Assembly (NCBI GenBank): GCA_021847165.1
Contig: JAJZUH010000041.1
Coordinates: 1-13,091, forward strand
Direction of reading: 5' to 3'
Length of the DNA stretch: 13,091 nt
DNA from: Pseudomonadota bacterium
GTDB lineage: Bacteria > Pseudomonadota > Gammaproteobacteria > Burkholderiales > Gallionellaceae
Shown: positions 6,475 to 13,091 of the stretch, in pieces
How positions within the stretch are numbered: the first letter of the stretch is position 1
Layout of the letters: each line of letters starts with the position of its first letter
Translations under genes and position numbers: made by a program
The notes under the pieces: model-generated
What the model was told of the DNA's origin: nothing
The model's database searches: none
The model's input: the letters and a program-made list of their open reading frames with translations, nothing else

Positions 6475-7727
6475 CAGTGCACCTTGTGCGGGTCGTTGTC
6501 CTGGCTCCACAGCTGATGGGCATCGAGCAGCAGACGGTAGCGGGCTTCGTTGGCATCCAGCCGCGACAGGTTCTCGGACAGCGTGGACTCGAGCGCCAGA
6601 CGACGCGCGGCCAGCGTTTCGGTCAGGCTGCTCTCGCCCAGGCTGTAGGCGCGCGACACCAGATCGGCATTCTGGCGAATGCTGGCGGCAGCCTCGCTCG
6701 CCTGCTGCCAGATCTGGTAGCTGTTGATCGCTTGCGTATATGCGGCATAGACGTCCCCATCCAGGCGTCGCCGCACCGCGTTCTCGCGGTCGCCGGCGAT
6801 CTGCGCCTGGTATTCTGCATTTTCGGCATTGGCACTGCGCAATCCGAACGACAGCGGGATGGAAAGGAACACCCCGGACACTTTCTCGTTGCCGCCCATT
6901 TCGCTCGAGAAGCGCAGGCCGACGGTGGGGTCGGGGACGCGATCGGCGCGGCTGCGTTTCGCCAGCATCTGCTGGATGCGCCGCTCGGAACGGACCATCT
7001 CCAGCTCGTGATTGTCGTTGGTGATGGTCTGTTTCCAGTAATCGAAATCTTCCGCGATCGGTTGCGGTTCCGCGCTGGCGAGGCGCTGTGGCAGGATGAT
7101 CGAAGGGAACTGGCGCGACAATTCGTTACCGGCCAGTTCTGCACGCATCCTGGCCTGCTGCAGCGCGACCGCCGCCTGCGCGACGGCGGCGTTGGCCTGG
7201 CTGAGTTCCATGCGCGGCGCATCGCCGGATTTCAGGCGTTTGTCGGTGGTCTGCGCCTGCTGCGTGAGGTTCTCTACCTGTTGCTGCCACTGGGCCACCT
7301 GCATCTGCTCGCGCTGCCAGTTGAACCACAGGTGCAGCAGCGTGCGTCCCGCCTCATGCCGTGCGTCGCCCAGGGCAAAATTGGCGCGCGTCACGACTTC
7401 CTGGCCGATGTCGCTGTCGATCAGCACCTTGTTGATCAACCGCACCGGACGTTCCAGGGTGACATCCCATTCCTTCAGGCGCTGGTTGGGAACGCCGATC
7501 TGCCGCTGGTATGAGCCGGTGCGCAGGCTGAATTCGTAGCTGCCGCTTTCCCATTTACGCTGATTGACCTGTTCGATCTTGACGCCGGTCTCGGCAGTCA
7601 TGACGCTGATATGGCTTTCCAGCGCGGCGTCCACCTGGTCGTGCGGCGGCAGATCGGGATAGGTCGAATCGGCCGCCTGCACCGGAATGGCAAGCAGGGA
7701 GAACGCGATCAGGATTGCGACTCTCAT
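6474..7727 (-). CDS. CzcC-like outer-membrane efflux channel (TolC family)
   Basis: This is the outer-membrane component of a tripartite heavy-metal efflux system, forming the exit duct for the RND pump. The 417 residues begin with a signal peptide cleaved after VQA (18) and have no lipobox Cys. The two internal TolC-type repeats are visible: a long helical region (about 120-205) with LKSGDAPRMELSQA (165-178), and a second (about 310-405) with YSLGESSLTETLAAR (361-375). Between them a strand-rich segment (about 264-297) matches the membrane barrel. The C-terminus ends in a short His-containing tail. Start ATG 7727 overlaps the DUF3240 stop as ATGA, with GGGAG upstream. In this operon the channel gene comes after the pump gene, unlike the classical C-B-A order. 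Confidence 0.9.
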   Translation of the reverse strand: MRVAILIAFSLLAIPVQAADSTYPDLPPHDQVDAALESHISVMTAETGVKIEQVNQRKWESGSYEFSLRTGSYQRQIGVPNQRLKEWDVTLERPVRLINKVLIDSDIGQEVVTRANFALGDARHEAGRTLLHLWFNWQREQMQVAQWQQQVENLTQQAQTTDKRLKSGDAPRMELSQANAAVAQAAVALQQARMRAELAGNELSRQFPSIILPQRLASAEPQPIAEDFDYWKQTITNDNHELEMVRSERRIQQMLAKRSRADRVPDPTVGLRFSSEMGGNEKVSGVFLSIPLSFGLRSANAENAEYQAQIAGDRENAVRRRLDGDVYAAYTQAINSYQIWQQASEAAASIRQNADLVSRAYSLGESSLTETLAARRLALESTLSENLSRLDANEARYRLLLDAHQLWSQDNDPHKVH

Positions 7728-8035
7728 TCCATTCTCCCGAATTCGATGACGGGGGTGATCCAGTAGGCGATCTCGGGGTTGCTCTCGATCTGCTTGAGAT
7801 GGGCGACCAGTGCGCGCGCATCAGCCAGGTCCATTACGGCCTGGAACACGACGCGCTGCGAACGGCCGCGCACTTGTTCGATCATGCTGGGCAGCTTTTC
7901 CTTCTGGCTGCCGCCTTCGGCCTGTTGCATGACGAAACCGTGCACCCATTCGGGATGTTCCAGCAAGTGGCTGACGAGGCGTTCTTCCAGCGTGCGATGG
8001 CTGACCAGAGTCAAACAGCAATTCATTTCTTTCAT
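7724..8035 (-). CDS. DUF3240 family protein, predicted PII-like fold, linked to the RND pump
   Basis: This is a small cytoplasmic protein of unknown function, 103 residues, recognised as DUF3240, which is often found beside heavy-metal RND genes. The order of strands and helices I read (strand 5-12, helix 15-27, strand 31-39, strand 51-69, helix 72-84, strand 89-99) is that of a ferredoxin-like/PII-like subunit. The polar stretch 40-55 sits where a PII T-loop would be, followed by EQVRGRS (53-59). Cys6-Cys7 and His13, 23, 27 and 32 are possible metal ligands. Start ATG 8035 has a GAGG ribosome site 8 nt away and overlaps the pump stop as ATGA; an internal ATG at codon 4 is less well placed. 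The inferred role is a sensor or allosteric regulator of the pump; this is untested. Confidence 0.85.
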   Translation of the reverse strand: MKEMNCCLTLVSHRTLEERLVSHLLEHPEWVHGFVMQQAEGGSQKEKLPSMIEQVRGRSQRVVFQAVMDLADARALVAHLKQIESNPEIAYWITPVIEFGRME

Positions 8036-11000
8036 AGTGCTTTCCTCGGAGATTCAAGGCCGAAACGACGGTACAGGATGGGCAGCATGAACAGCGTCAG
8101 GGTGGTGGAGCTGATCAGCCCGCCCATCACGACGATGGCCAGTGGTTTCTGGATCTCGGAACCGGGGCCGTGGGCAAACAGCACCGGCAGCAGACTGTAG
8201 GCAGTGATATTGGCGGTCATCAGCACCGGGCGCAGACGGCGCTTGGCGCCTTCCAGGATGACCTGCGTGATGTCCATGCCTTCGGCGTGCAACTGGTTGA
8301 AGTAGGACACCATCACCACGCCGTTCAGCACCGCGATGCCGAGCAGCGCGATGAATCCGACCGAGGCCGGGACGGACAGGTATTCGCCGCTGATCCACAG
8401 GGCGAAGACCCCGCCCATGAGCGCGAACGGGATATTGGTGAGCACCAGTACCGACTGGCGCACCGAGCCGAAAGTGGCGAACAGCAGCATGAAGATCAGG
8501 CCGAGTGCGACCGGTATCACGATCGCCAGCCTGGCAGCTGCGCGCTGCTGGTTCTCGAACTGGCCGCCCCAGGTGATACGGTAGCCTTCGGGCAGCTGTA
8601 TCTGTGCGGCGATGGCCGCTTTGGCCTCGTCGACGAAACCGACCAGATCGCGATCGCGTACGTTGGTTTGTATCACCACCATGCGTTTGCCGTTTTCCCG
8701 GTCGACTTTGACGGGGCCGTCGGTGCGCTCCAGCCTGGCGACGACGGAAAGCGGGACGCTCTGGCCATTGGTCAACGGCAGCGTCAGCGCGGAAAAGAGC
8801 GCCGGTGATTGCTGGACATCCGCTTCGCCGCGCACCAGCAAGGGGGTACGGCGCCCGTCTTCGATCACGGTGCCGAGCTGCTGCCCTTCCACCTGGGTGC
8901 GCAGTGTGTTGCTGACATCATCGACGCTTAGGCCCAGGCGGCCTGCGGCAAGGCGGTCGATGACCACGCGATAGTACTGCACGCCGTTGTTCTTCACCGT
9001 GTAGGCGTCTTCGCTGCCTTTGATGCCGCCGACCACCTTGACGATCTTTTCGGCGAGTTCGTTGAGCTTGAGGATGTCGGAACCGAACACCTTGATGGCG
9101 ACGTCGCCGCGCGTGCCAGTGAGCATTTCAGAGACGCGCATGGAGATGGGCTGGGTGAAGCTGTATTCCAGTCCAGGGAAGTTGGCCATGACTTTGCGGA
9201 TATCGTCGATGATGGCGTTCTTGTCCTGCGAGCGCCATTCCGCCTGCGGTTTCAGCACCAGGAAGTTGTCGGTCTCGTTCAGTCCCATCGGGTCGAGGCC
9301 CAGCTCATCTGCGCCGGCGCGCGAGACGATGCCTTTAACTTCGGGAACACCCTTGAGGATCGCGCTTTGTACGCGCTGATCGATATCCGCGGTCTGTGCC
9401 AGGTTGATGGAGGGCAGTTTGGTGGTCTGCATGATGATGTCCCCTTCGTCCATCTCCGGCATGAAGGTCTTGCCGATAAAGGTGTAGACGACACCAGTCA
9501 GCAGCAGGGAGACAACCGCGGCGGTGAGTATCCTGCGTTCGTGACGCAGTGCCAGGTTGAGCAGCGGCGTATAGACTTGCAGCGACTTGCGTACCAGCCA
9601 CGGATCCTCATGATGGGCGCTCTTCAGCAGGAAAGACGCCAGCATCGGGATGACAGTCAGCGACATCAGCAGCGAAGCAGTCAGGGCGAATACGATGGTC
9701 AGCGCCACCGGGATGAACAGCTTGCCCTCCAGCCCTTGCAGCGTCATCAAGGGCAGAAACACGATGATGATGATGGCGACACCGGCGGCAACCGGCGGGA
9801 TGACCTCTTTCACCGCGCTGAAGATGACGTGCAGGTGCGGGATGTGCTGCCGCTTCCTGCCCAGGTGGCTGATGATGTTCTCCACGACCACGACTGCCGC
9901 ATCGACCAGCATGCCGATGGCGATGGCAAGGCCGCCCAGCGACATCAGGTTGGCGGACATGCCGAACTGTTGCATGAGGATGAAGGTGACCAGTACCGCC
10001 AATGGCAGCGTCAATGCGACCACCAGTGCGGCACGCAGGTTGCCGAGGAACAGTACCAGCAGGATGACCACCAGCACGATGGCTTCGGTGAGCGCCTTGG
10101 AGACCGTGCCGATGGCGCGCTGCACCAGGCTTCCGCGATCATAGAACACTTTGGTGGTTACGCCCTGAGGCAGGCTGGGTGCAAGTTCGGCGAGCTTGGC
10201 GCTGACCCCTTCCACCACTTTCTGGGCGTTTGCCCCGCGCAAACCCAGCACCAGGCCTTCTACCGCTTCGCTTTTGCCGTCCTGGGTCACCACGCCGTAG
10301 CGCGTCAGGCTGCCGATGCGCACCTGGGCGATATCGCTGACGCGGATGGGATTGTTGCCGGGGCTGGCGATCACGATGTTGCGCACATCCTGCAGATTCC
10401 TGATGCTGCCCTCGGCACGTACCAGCAGCGCTTCGTCCCCATCGCTCAGCCGCCCGGCACCGTCATTGCGGTTGTTCGCTTCCAATGCCTGCTGCAACTG
10501 GAGCATGGAAAGTCCGCGCGCGGCGAGTGCGGTGTGGTCCGGCACGACTTCAAAGCTGCGCACCAGGCCGCCCAGCGAGTTGACATCGGCGACGCCGGGC
10601 AGGGTGCGCAAGGCCGGACGTATCGTCCAGTCCAGTATGGTGCGCCGCTGTTCCAGCGAAATACCTTCACCCTCCACGGTAAACATGAACATCTCGCCCA
10701 GCGGAGTGGTGATCGGCGCAAGCCCACCGCTTGCCCCGTCGGGCAGGTCGCGCAGGGCGTTGTTCAGGCGTTCTGCTACCTGCTGGCGCGCCCAGTAGAT
10801 GTCTGTGCCATCATTGAAATCGATGGTGATGTCGGCGATGGCGTATTTTGAGATGGAACGCAAGATGCGCTGGTTGGGTATCCCCAGCATCTCCAGTTCG
10901 ATCGGGGTGACGATGCGGGCCTCGACCTCTTCCGGCGTCATGCCGGGAGCCTTCATGATGATCTTCACCTGCGTGGATGAGACGTCGGGGAAGGCGTCGA

Positions 11001-11109
11001 TAGGCAGGTCGCGGAACGACGAGATGCCGGCACCGATGATCAATAGCGTGAGCACCGCGACCAGCAAACGCTGGGTCAGCGCAAATTCGACCAGTTTTGA
11101 CAGCATCAT
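8032..11109 (-). CDS. Heavy-metal RND efflux pump, inner-membrane transporter (CzcA/CusA family)
   Basis: This is the proton-driven pump of the tripartite system, moving metal ions out through the adaptor and channel. The 1025 residues have the RND layout: TM1 (about 13-31), a large periplasmic loop, TM2-6 (about 338-495), TM7 (about 527-546), a second periplasmic loop, and TM8-12 (about 860-1012). The TM4 motif LAIAIGMLVDAAVVVVEN (394-411) keeps the acidic residues D403 and E410, equivalent to D408 and E415 of CzcA, but has Ala397 where CzcA has the essential D402. The periplasmic Met triad of CusA is also not kept; the aligned residues appear to be Leu, Glu and Leu near 610, 661 and 727. 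Substrate is therefore not assignable from motifs. Start ATGATG at 11109 overlaps the adaptor stop as ATGA. Confidence 0.95.
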   Translation of the reverse strand: MMLSKLVEFALTQRLLVAVLTLLIIGAGISSFRDLPIDAFPDVSSTQVKIIMKAPGMTPEEVEARIVTPIELEMLGIPNQRILRSISKYAIADITIDFNDGTDIYWARQQVAERLNNALRDLPDGASGGLAPITTPLGEMFMFTVEGEGISLEQRRTILDWTIRPALRTLPGVADVNSLGGLVRSFEVVPDHTALAARGLSMLQLQQALEANNRNDGAGRLSDGDEALLVRAEGSIRNLQDVRNIVIASPGNNPIRVSDIAQVRIGSLTRYGVVTQDGKSEAVEGLVLGLRGANAQKVVEGVSAKLAELAPSLPQGVTTKVFYDRGSLVQRAIGTVSKALTEAIVLVVILLVLFLGNLRAALVVALTLPLAVLVTFILMQQFGMSANLMSLGGLAIAIGMLVDAAVVVVENIISHLGRKRQHIPHLHVIFSAVKEVIPPVAAGVAIIIIVFLPLMTLQGLEGKLFIPVALTIVFALTASLLMSLTVIPMLASFLLKSAHHEDPWLVRKSLQVYTPLLNLALRHERRILTAAVVSLLLTGVVYTFIGKTFMPEMDEGDIIMQTTKLPSINLAQTADIDQRVQSAILKGVPEVKGIVSRAGADELGLDPMGLNETDNFLVLKPQAEWRSQDKNAIIDDIRKVMANFPGLEYSFTQPISMRVSEMLTGTRGDVAIKVFGSDILKLNELAEKIVKVVGGIKGSEDAYTVKNNGVQYYRVVIDRLAAGRLGLSVDDVSNTLRTQVEGQQLGTVIEDGRRTPLLVRGEADVQQSPALFSALTLPLTNGQSVPLSVVARLERTDGPVKVDRENGKRMVVIQTNVRDRDLVGFVDEAKAAIAAQIQLPEGYRITWGGQFENQQRAAARLAIVIPVALGLIFMLLFATFGSVRQSVLVLTNIPFALMGGVFALWISGEYLSVPASVGFIALLGIAVLNGVVMVSYFNQLHAEGMDITQVILEGAKRRLRPVLMTANITAYSLLPVLFAHGPGSEIQKPLAIVVMGGLISSTTLTLFMLPILYRRFGLESPRKAL

Positions 11110-12194
11110 TGCCCCCCGATGCCCATCAGGCTGGCTTTAAGTGCCGAAACGCCGCGTATGGCGATCCTCTCGTTCCCGTTCAGCTTGCTGGTGATGACAC
11201 TGTTATTGGCTCCTTCATGCAGGATGGTCACTTCTTGGCTGCGGTAGCCATTGGCGGTCTCTATGAAGATCACCACCTTGTTGCCGACGCGTGCGAGGGC
11301 CCCGTTGGGAAGACTCCATTGGTTCTGCGCGCTGCCGGAGGTGCCGATCGTGGCCTCCACGAACTGGCCGGGCCGCAAGTTGCTGGCACCGTCCGCAATC
11401 AGTGCGCGCAACAGGATGGTCTGGTTGCCTCCGCTCAGGCTGCGGCCAATGGCGGTGAGCTTTCCTTTTGCGCCATATGCCGGGACGGTGACGCTGGCGC
11501 CGACTTTCAGTTCTCGCGTGCTGGCGAGCGGGGCCTGGATTTCGAGTGCCAGCGGTTCCAGTTTTGCCACTTTGAAAAGCGGGATGGCTGCATCCAGGCG
11601 CTGTCCGGCGCTGGCGGTCTTTTCGAGCACGACGCCGTCGATGGGCGAGGTCAGTGTGAGCTGGCTGCTCAACATGTTGTCTGTCTGTAATCGCACGATA
11701 TCGGCGTCGGACATGCCGGATAATCTGAGCATCTGTTTACGCTCTGCAAATGCTGCGCTGGCCTCGCGGTAAAGGCTTTGCGTGGTGCGATAGCGGCTTT
11801 CGGAGATGATGCCGTCTTTCCAGAGTTGTTCGTCGCGGGCCAGATTCTCTTTGGCGAGCTGTGCCTGGGTGGATGACTGCAGCAGCCCGCGCTGGGCTTC
11901 TGCCAAGGCCGGACTTTGCAGCGTGGCCAGAGCCTGGCCTTTCCTTACCGGATCGCCGACACCGACCAGCGTCTGTTCGACCATGGCGGCGAGCGGAGTG
12001 CTGATCGTGAACAACTGGTTGCCCGGGATGACGACTTGCGCCGGCATGCCGGCGAGTTCGCCTTGTTGTTTGGCTGGCAGGGGGGCGCTGACGATACCGA
12101 GCGTCTTGGACTGGCTGGCATTCAGCGTGAGTTCATCGGCCAGCGACAGTTGTGCCAGCAATATGCCCAATAAGAACCAATGAGACCTTTTCAT
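11106..12194 (-). CDS. CzcB/CusB-like periplasmic adaptor (membrane fusion protein)
   Basis: This adaptor bridges the inner-membrane pump and the outer-membrane channel. The 362 residues comprise a signal peptide (1-19, cleaved after LSLA), a beta-barrel/lipoyl arrangement split around a helical hairpin, and the C-terminal membrane-proximal domain. The lipoyl halves are near 62-95 (GVGDPVRKGQALATLQSP, 78-95) and 178-210 (TSPIDGVVLEKTASAGQRL, 182-200). The hairpin runs about 96-172. The barrel signature LRPGQFVEATI is at 273-283. No His- or Met-rich N-terminal metal-binding segment is seen, unlike some CzcB and CusB proteins. It is the first gene of the coupled operon, with a strong GGAGG ribosome site 8 nt before the ATG at 12194. 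Confidence 0.93.
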   Translation of the reverse strand: MKRSHWFLLGILLAQLSLADELTLNASQSKTLGIVSAPLPAKQQGELAGMPAQVVIPGNQLFTISTPLAAMVEQTLVGVGDPVRKGQALATLQSPALAEAQRGLLQSSTQAQLAKENLARDEQLWKDGIISESRYRTTQSLYREASAAFAERKQMLRLSGMSDADIVRLQTDNMLSSQLTLTSPIDGVVLEKTASAGQRLDAAIPLFKVAKLEPLALEIQAPLASTRELKVGASVTVPAYGAKGKLTAIGRSLSGGNQTILLRALIADGASNLRPGQFVEATIGTSGSAQNQWSLPNGALARVGNKVVIFIETANGYRSQEVTILHEGANNSVITSKLNGNERIAIRGVSALKASLMGIGGQ

Positions 12195-12216
12195 TGCTAC
12201 GTCCTCCGGAATGGTA

Positions 12217-12245
12217 CGTATACCACTTTATTATTCAATTCTTAA
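12217..12245 (-). promoter_or_regulatory. Putative promoter of the metal-efflux operon
   Basis: On the minus strand, -35 TTAAGA (12240-12245), a 17-bp spacer and -10 TATACG (12217-12222) would start transcription near 12210, about 16 nt before the adaptor ATG, with the GGAGG site (12203-12207) just inside the transcript. Both boxes are weak (4/6), as expected for an activator-dependent promoter. The -10 sits in an imperfect palindrome TGGTA-CGTA-TACCA (12212-12225). Confidence 0.5.
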
Positions 12246-12257
12246 CCAAGCCTTAAC
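12241..12257 (-). promoter_or_regulatory. Direct-repeat box GTTAAG-N5-GTTAAG, likely OmpR/PhoB-family regulator site
   Basis: Two identical hexamers GTTAAG are separated by exactly 5 nt (minus strand; 12252-12257, then 12241-12246). The 11-bp period matches tandem binding by two subunits of a winged-helix response regulator on one DNA face, as in PmrA/QseB-type boxes. The promoter-proximal hexamer overlaps the -35, the usual place for such activators. The regulator itself is not in the window. Confidence 0.55.
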
Positions 12258-12291
12258 ATTAATATAACGTTGGCCGTTAGGGAACAGAAAA

Positions 12292-12678
12292 TTACACCGG
12301 GTATGGCGGGGCTTGCGTGTGGGGTCTCCGGTATGGCGATATGCGGGAACGAGGAGTGTCGTATGGTTCGACTATGCTGATCGTTATGTGCGGAGGATAT
12401 GGATGGGTGGAGGCGGGAAAGAGGTGTGCAACGAATGGGGCGTTATCGCGCGGATGTTCATGGGGAATGCTGATCGCCTGTGACTCATACGATTCCAGGT
12501 GATATTGGGAGAGTTCGATGATTGCACTGTGCCGTGTCGCGATGTGGCGCGGGATATCGTGCGCATGAAAGGATGGGGCGGCGGCCTGGATTCCGTCCAC
12601 ATGGGCATGCACGAGCGGGGCGAAGCACTGGATCAGCGCGAACAGCAGCAAGGCAAGTATGTGCAGCGACTTTTTCAT
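12292..12678 (-). CDS. Small His-rich exported protein upstream of the efflux operon
   Basis: I do not recognise a characterised family with certainty. The 128 residues begin with a clear signal peptide (1-25, hydrophobic core 7-20, cleavage probably after LVHA). The mature part is rich in His (H24, 26, 38, 40, 45, 50, 60, 73, 75, 85, 92, 97, 120), including HAH and HEH motifs, and in Pro and Tyr towards the end (PHTQAPPYPV, 119-128). Small exported proteins of this look, with a His-rich middle and a Pro-rich end, are often found next to copper, zinc or cobalt efflux genes. A periplasmic metal-binding or sensing role is inferred. It lies 97 bp upstream of the adaptor gene on the same strand. 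Start ATG 12678 has only a weak GGA ribosome site. Confidence 0.7.
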   Translation of the reverse strand: MKKSLHILALLLFALIQCFAPLVHAHVDGIQAAAPSFHAHDIPRHIATRHSAIIELSQYHLESYESQAISIPHEHPRDNAPFVAHLFPASTHPYPPHITISIVEPYDTPRSRISPYRRPHTQAPPYPV

Positions 12679-12783
12679 GGAATCCGGAATTCTAGCATAG
12701 TCGATTTGCCGTATTTGCCTTGTTGGACAAGGGGGATAATGCCAGTTCGGGTGGGGCAGGATAAAAAGATTGGTAATCTTCTG

Positions 12784-12812
12784 TTGACGCGACGCGCATA
12801 CTTCTGTAGAGT
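12784..12812 (+). promoter_or_regulatory. Promoter of tRNA-fMet
   Basis: -35 TTGACG (12784-12789), a 17-bp spacer and -10 TAGAGT (12807-12812) are followed by a GC-rich stretch (TTCGCCCCC), resembling the discriminator of stable-RNA promoters. Transcription would begin near 12819, about 10 nt before the mature tRNA. A small inverted repeat AAGATT-GGT-AATCTT (12766-12780) sits just upstream. Confidence 0.6.
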
Positions 12813-12828
12813 TCGCCCCCTTCTCAGA

Positions 12829-12905
<77 letters not shown>

Positions 12906-12946
12906 AGCACTGAGAAGCAAAATGATGTCGTGTGATTAAAAATGAG

Positions 12947-12974
12947 TTGACGAAAGCAGTTCGCTCTATATAAT
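12947..12974 (+). promoter_or_regulatory. Strong rRNA-operon promoter
   Basis: -35 TTGACG (12947-12952), a 16-bp spacer and perfect -10 TATAAT (12969-12974) are followed by a GC-rich discriminator GCGCACC. An A/T-rich block (GATTAAAAATGA, 12934-12945) directly upstream resembles an UP element. The 16-bp spacer and GC discriminator are typical of growth-rate-controlled rrn promoters. Confidence 0.8.
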
Positions 12975-12979
12975 GCGCA

Positions 12980-13091
12980 CCTCTTCGCCGCTGAGGCAGC
13001 GAAAAAAGCAGCAGTAAAGTTCTTTAAAAGATAGAAGAAACAACCGATTAGTGTGGGTACATGTGCTTAGGCAGAAGAGTTCGCTCAGGCG
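12980..13091 (+). other. rRNA operon leader with boxA-like antitermination element
   Basis: Downstream of the promoter, a hairpin (TTCGC...GCGAA, 12984-13003) is followed by GTTCTTTAAAAG (13019-13030), close to the rrn boxA TGCTCTTTAACA. After that comes GTGTGGGT (13051-13058), matching the conserved boxC-like part of rrn leaders. This is the known layout ahead of 16S rRNA. No mature 16S sequence is recognised before the right edge, so the gene should start soon after 13091. Confidence 0.75.

Noticed and set aside
6475..6510. Upstream 12-codon extension of the SemiSWEET gene
   Set aside because: The extension lacks family similarity; the ATG at 6474 gives the usual length, has AAGGTG before it, and couples to the channel gene stop.
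6477..7514. 345-codon plus-strand frame opposite the outer-membrane channel gene
   Set aside because: Shadow frame; no ribosome site or domain, and the minus-strand frame has a signal peptide and TolC repeats.
9367..10851. 494-codon plus-strand frame opposite the RND pump
   Set aside because: Gln/His/Asp-rich low-complexity translation, lying wholly inside the pump gene.
8032..11109. Assignment of the pump as CusA (Cu/Ag)
   Set aside because: TM4 resembles CusA (Ala in place of CzcA D402), but the periplasmic Met triad is not seen, so a substrate call would be a guess.
12766..12780. AAGATT-GGT-AATCTT as a terminator
   Set aside because: The stem is 6 AT-rich pairs. It is followed by T residues only in the leftward direction, where no gene ends; more likely incidental or part of the tRNA promoter region.

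Overview
The window (about 58% GC by eye) looks like chromosome of a betaproteobacterium. The protein styles, the DUF3240-linked metal-efflux operon and the rRNA leader point loosely to Nitrosomonadales/Gallionellaceae-like relatives. That placement is inference; no marker gene is complete here.

Left part (1-6161). The 3' half of a peptide-type ABC transporter ATPase (YejF/DppF-like) runs in from the left edge. It meets, 3 bp away and head to head, an MltD-like LysM lytic transglycosylase on the minus strand. Upstream of mltD is a 342-bp intergenic region holding an mltD promoter, several strong hairpins, and a decayed second copy of the acs 3' end with its own 3' untranslated hairpin. Then, on the minus strand, come acs (acetyl-CoA synthetase) and, 27 bp upstream of it and probably co-transcribed, an HD-GYP c-di-GMP phosphodiesterase.

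Centre and right (6220-12678, all minus strand). This is a heavy-metal RND efflux operon transcribed right to left: periplasmic adaptor (czcB-like), inner-membrane pump (czcA-like), a small DUF3240 protein with a predicted ferredoxin-like/PII-like fold, outer-membrane channel (czcC-like), and a SemiSWEET-type membrane protein. Every junction overlaps by 1 or 4 nt, so the five proteins are translationally coupled. A hexamer direct repeat with 11-bp period (GTTAAG-N5-GTTAAG) overlaps the -35 of the likely operon promoter, suggesting activation by an OmpR/PhoB-family regulator. A His-rich exported protein is encoded just upstream. A hairpin at the 3' end of the operon overlaps the likely promoter of the HD-GYP gene.

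Right edge (12784-13091). An initiator tRNA-fMet gene with its own promoter is followed 41 bp later by a strong rrn-type promoter and an rRNA leader with a boxA-like antitermination element. A 16S rRNA gene should begin just beyond the window.

The items most worth following up are the pump with atypical metal-relay and metal-site residues plus its PII-like partner and SemiSWEET, the putative response-regulator box, and the acs 3'-end scar with covarying hairpins.
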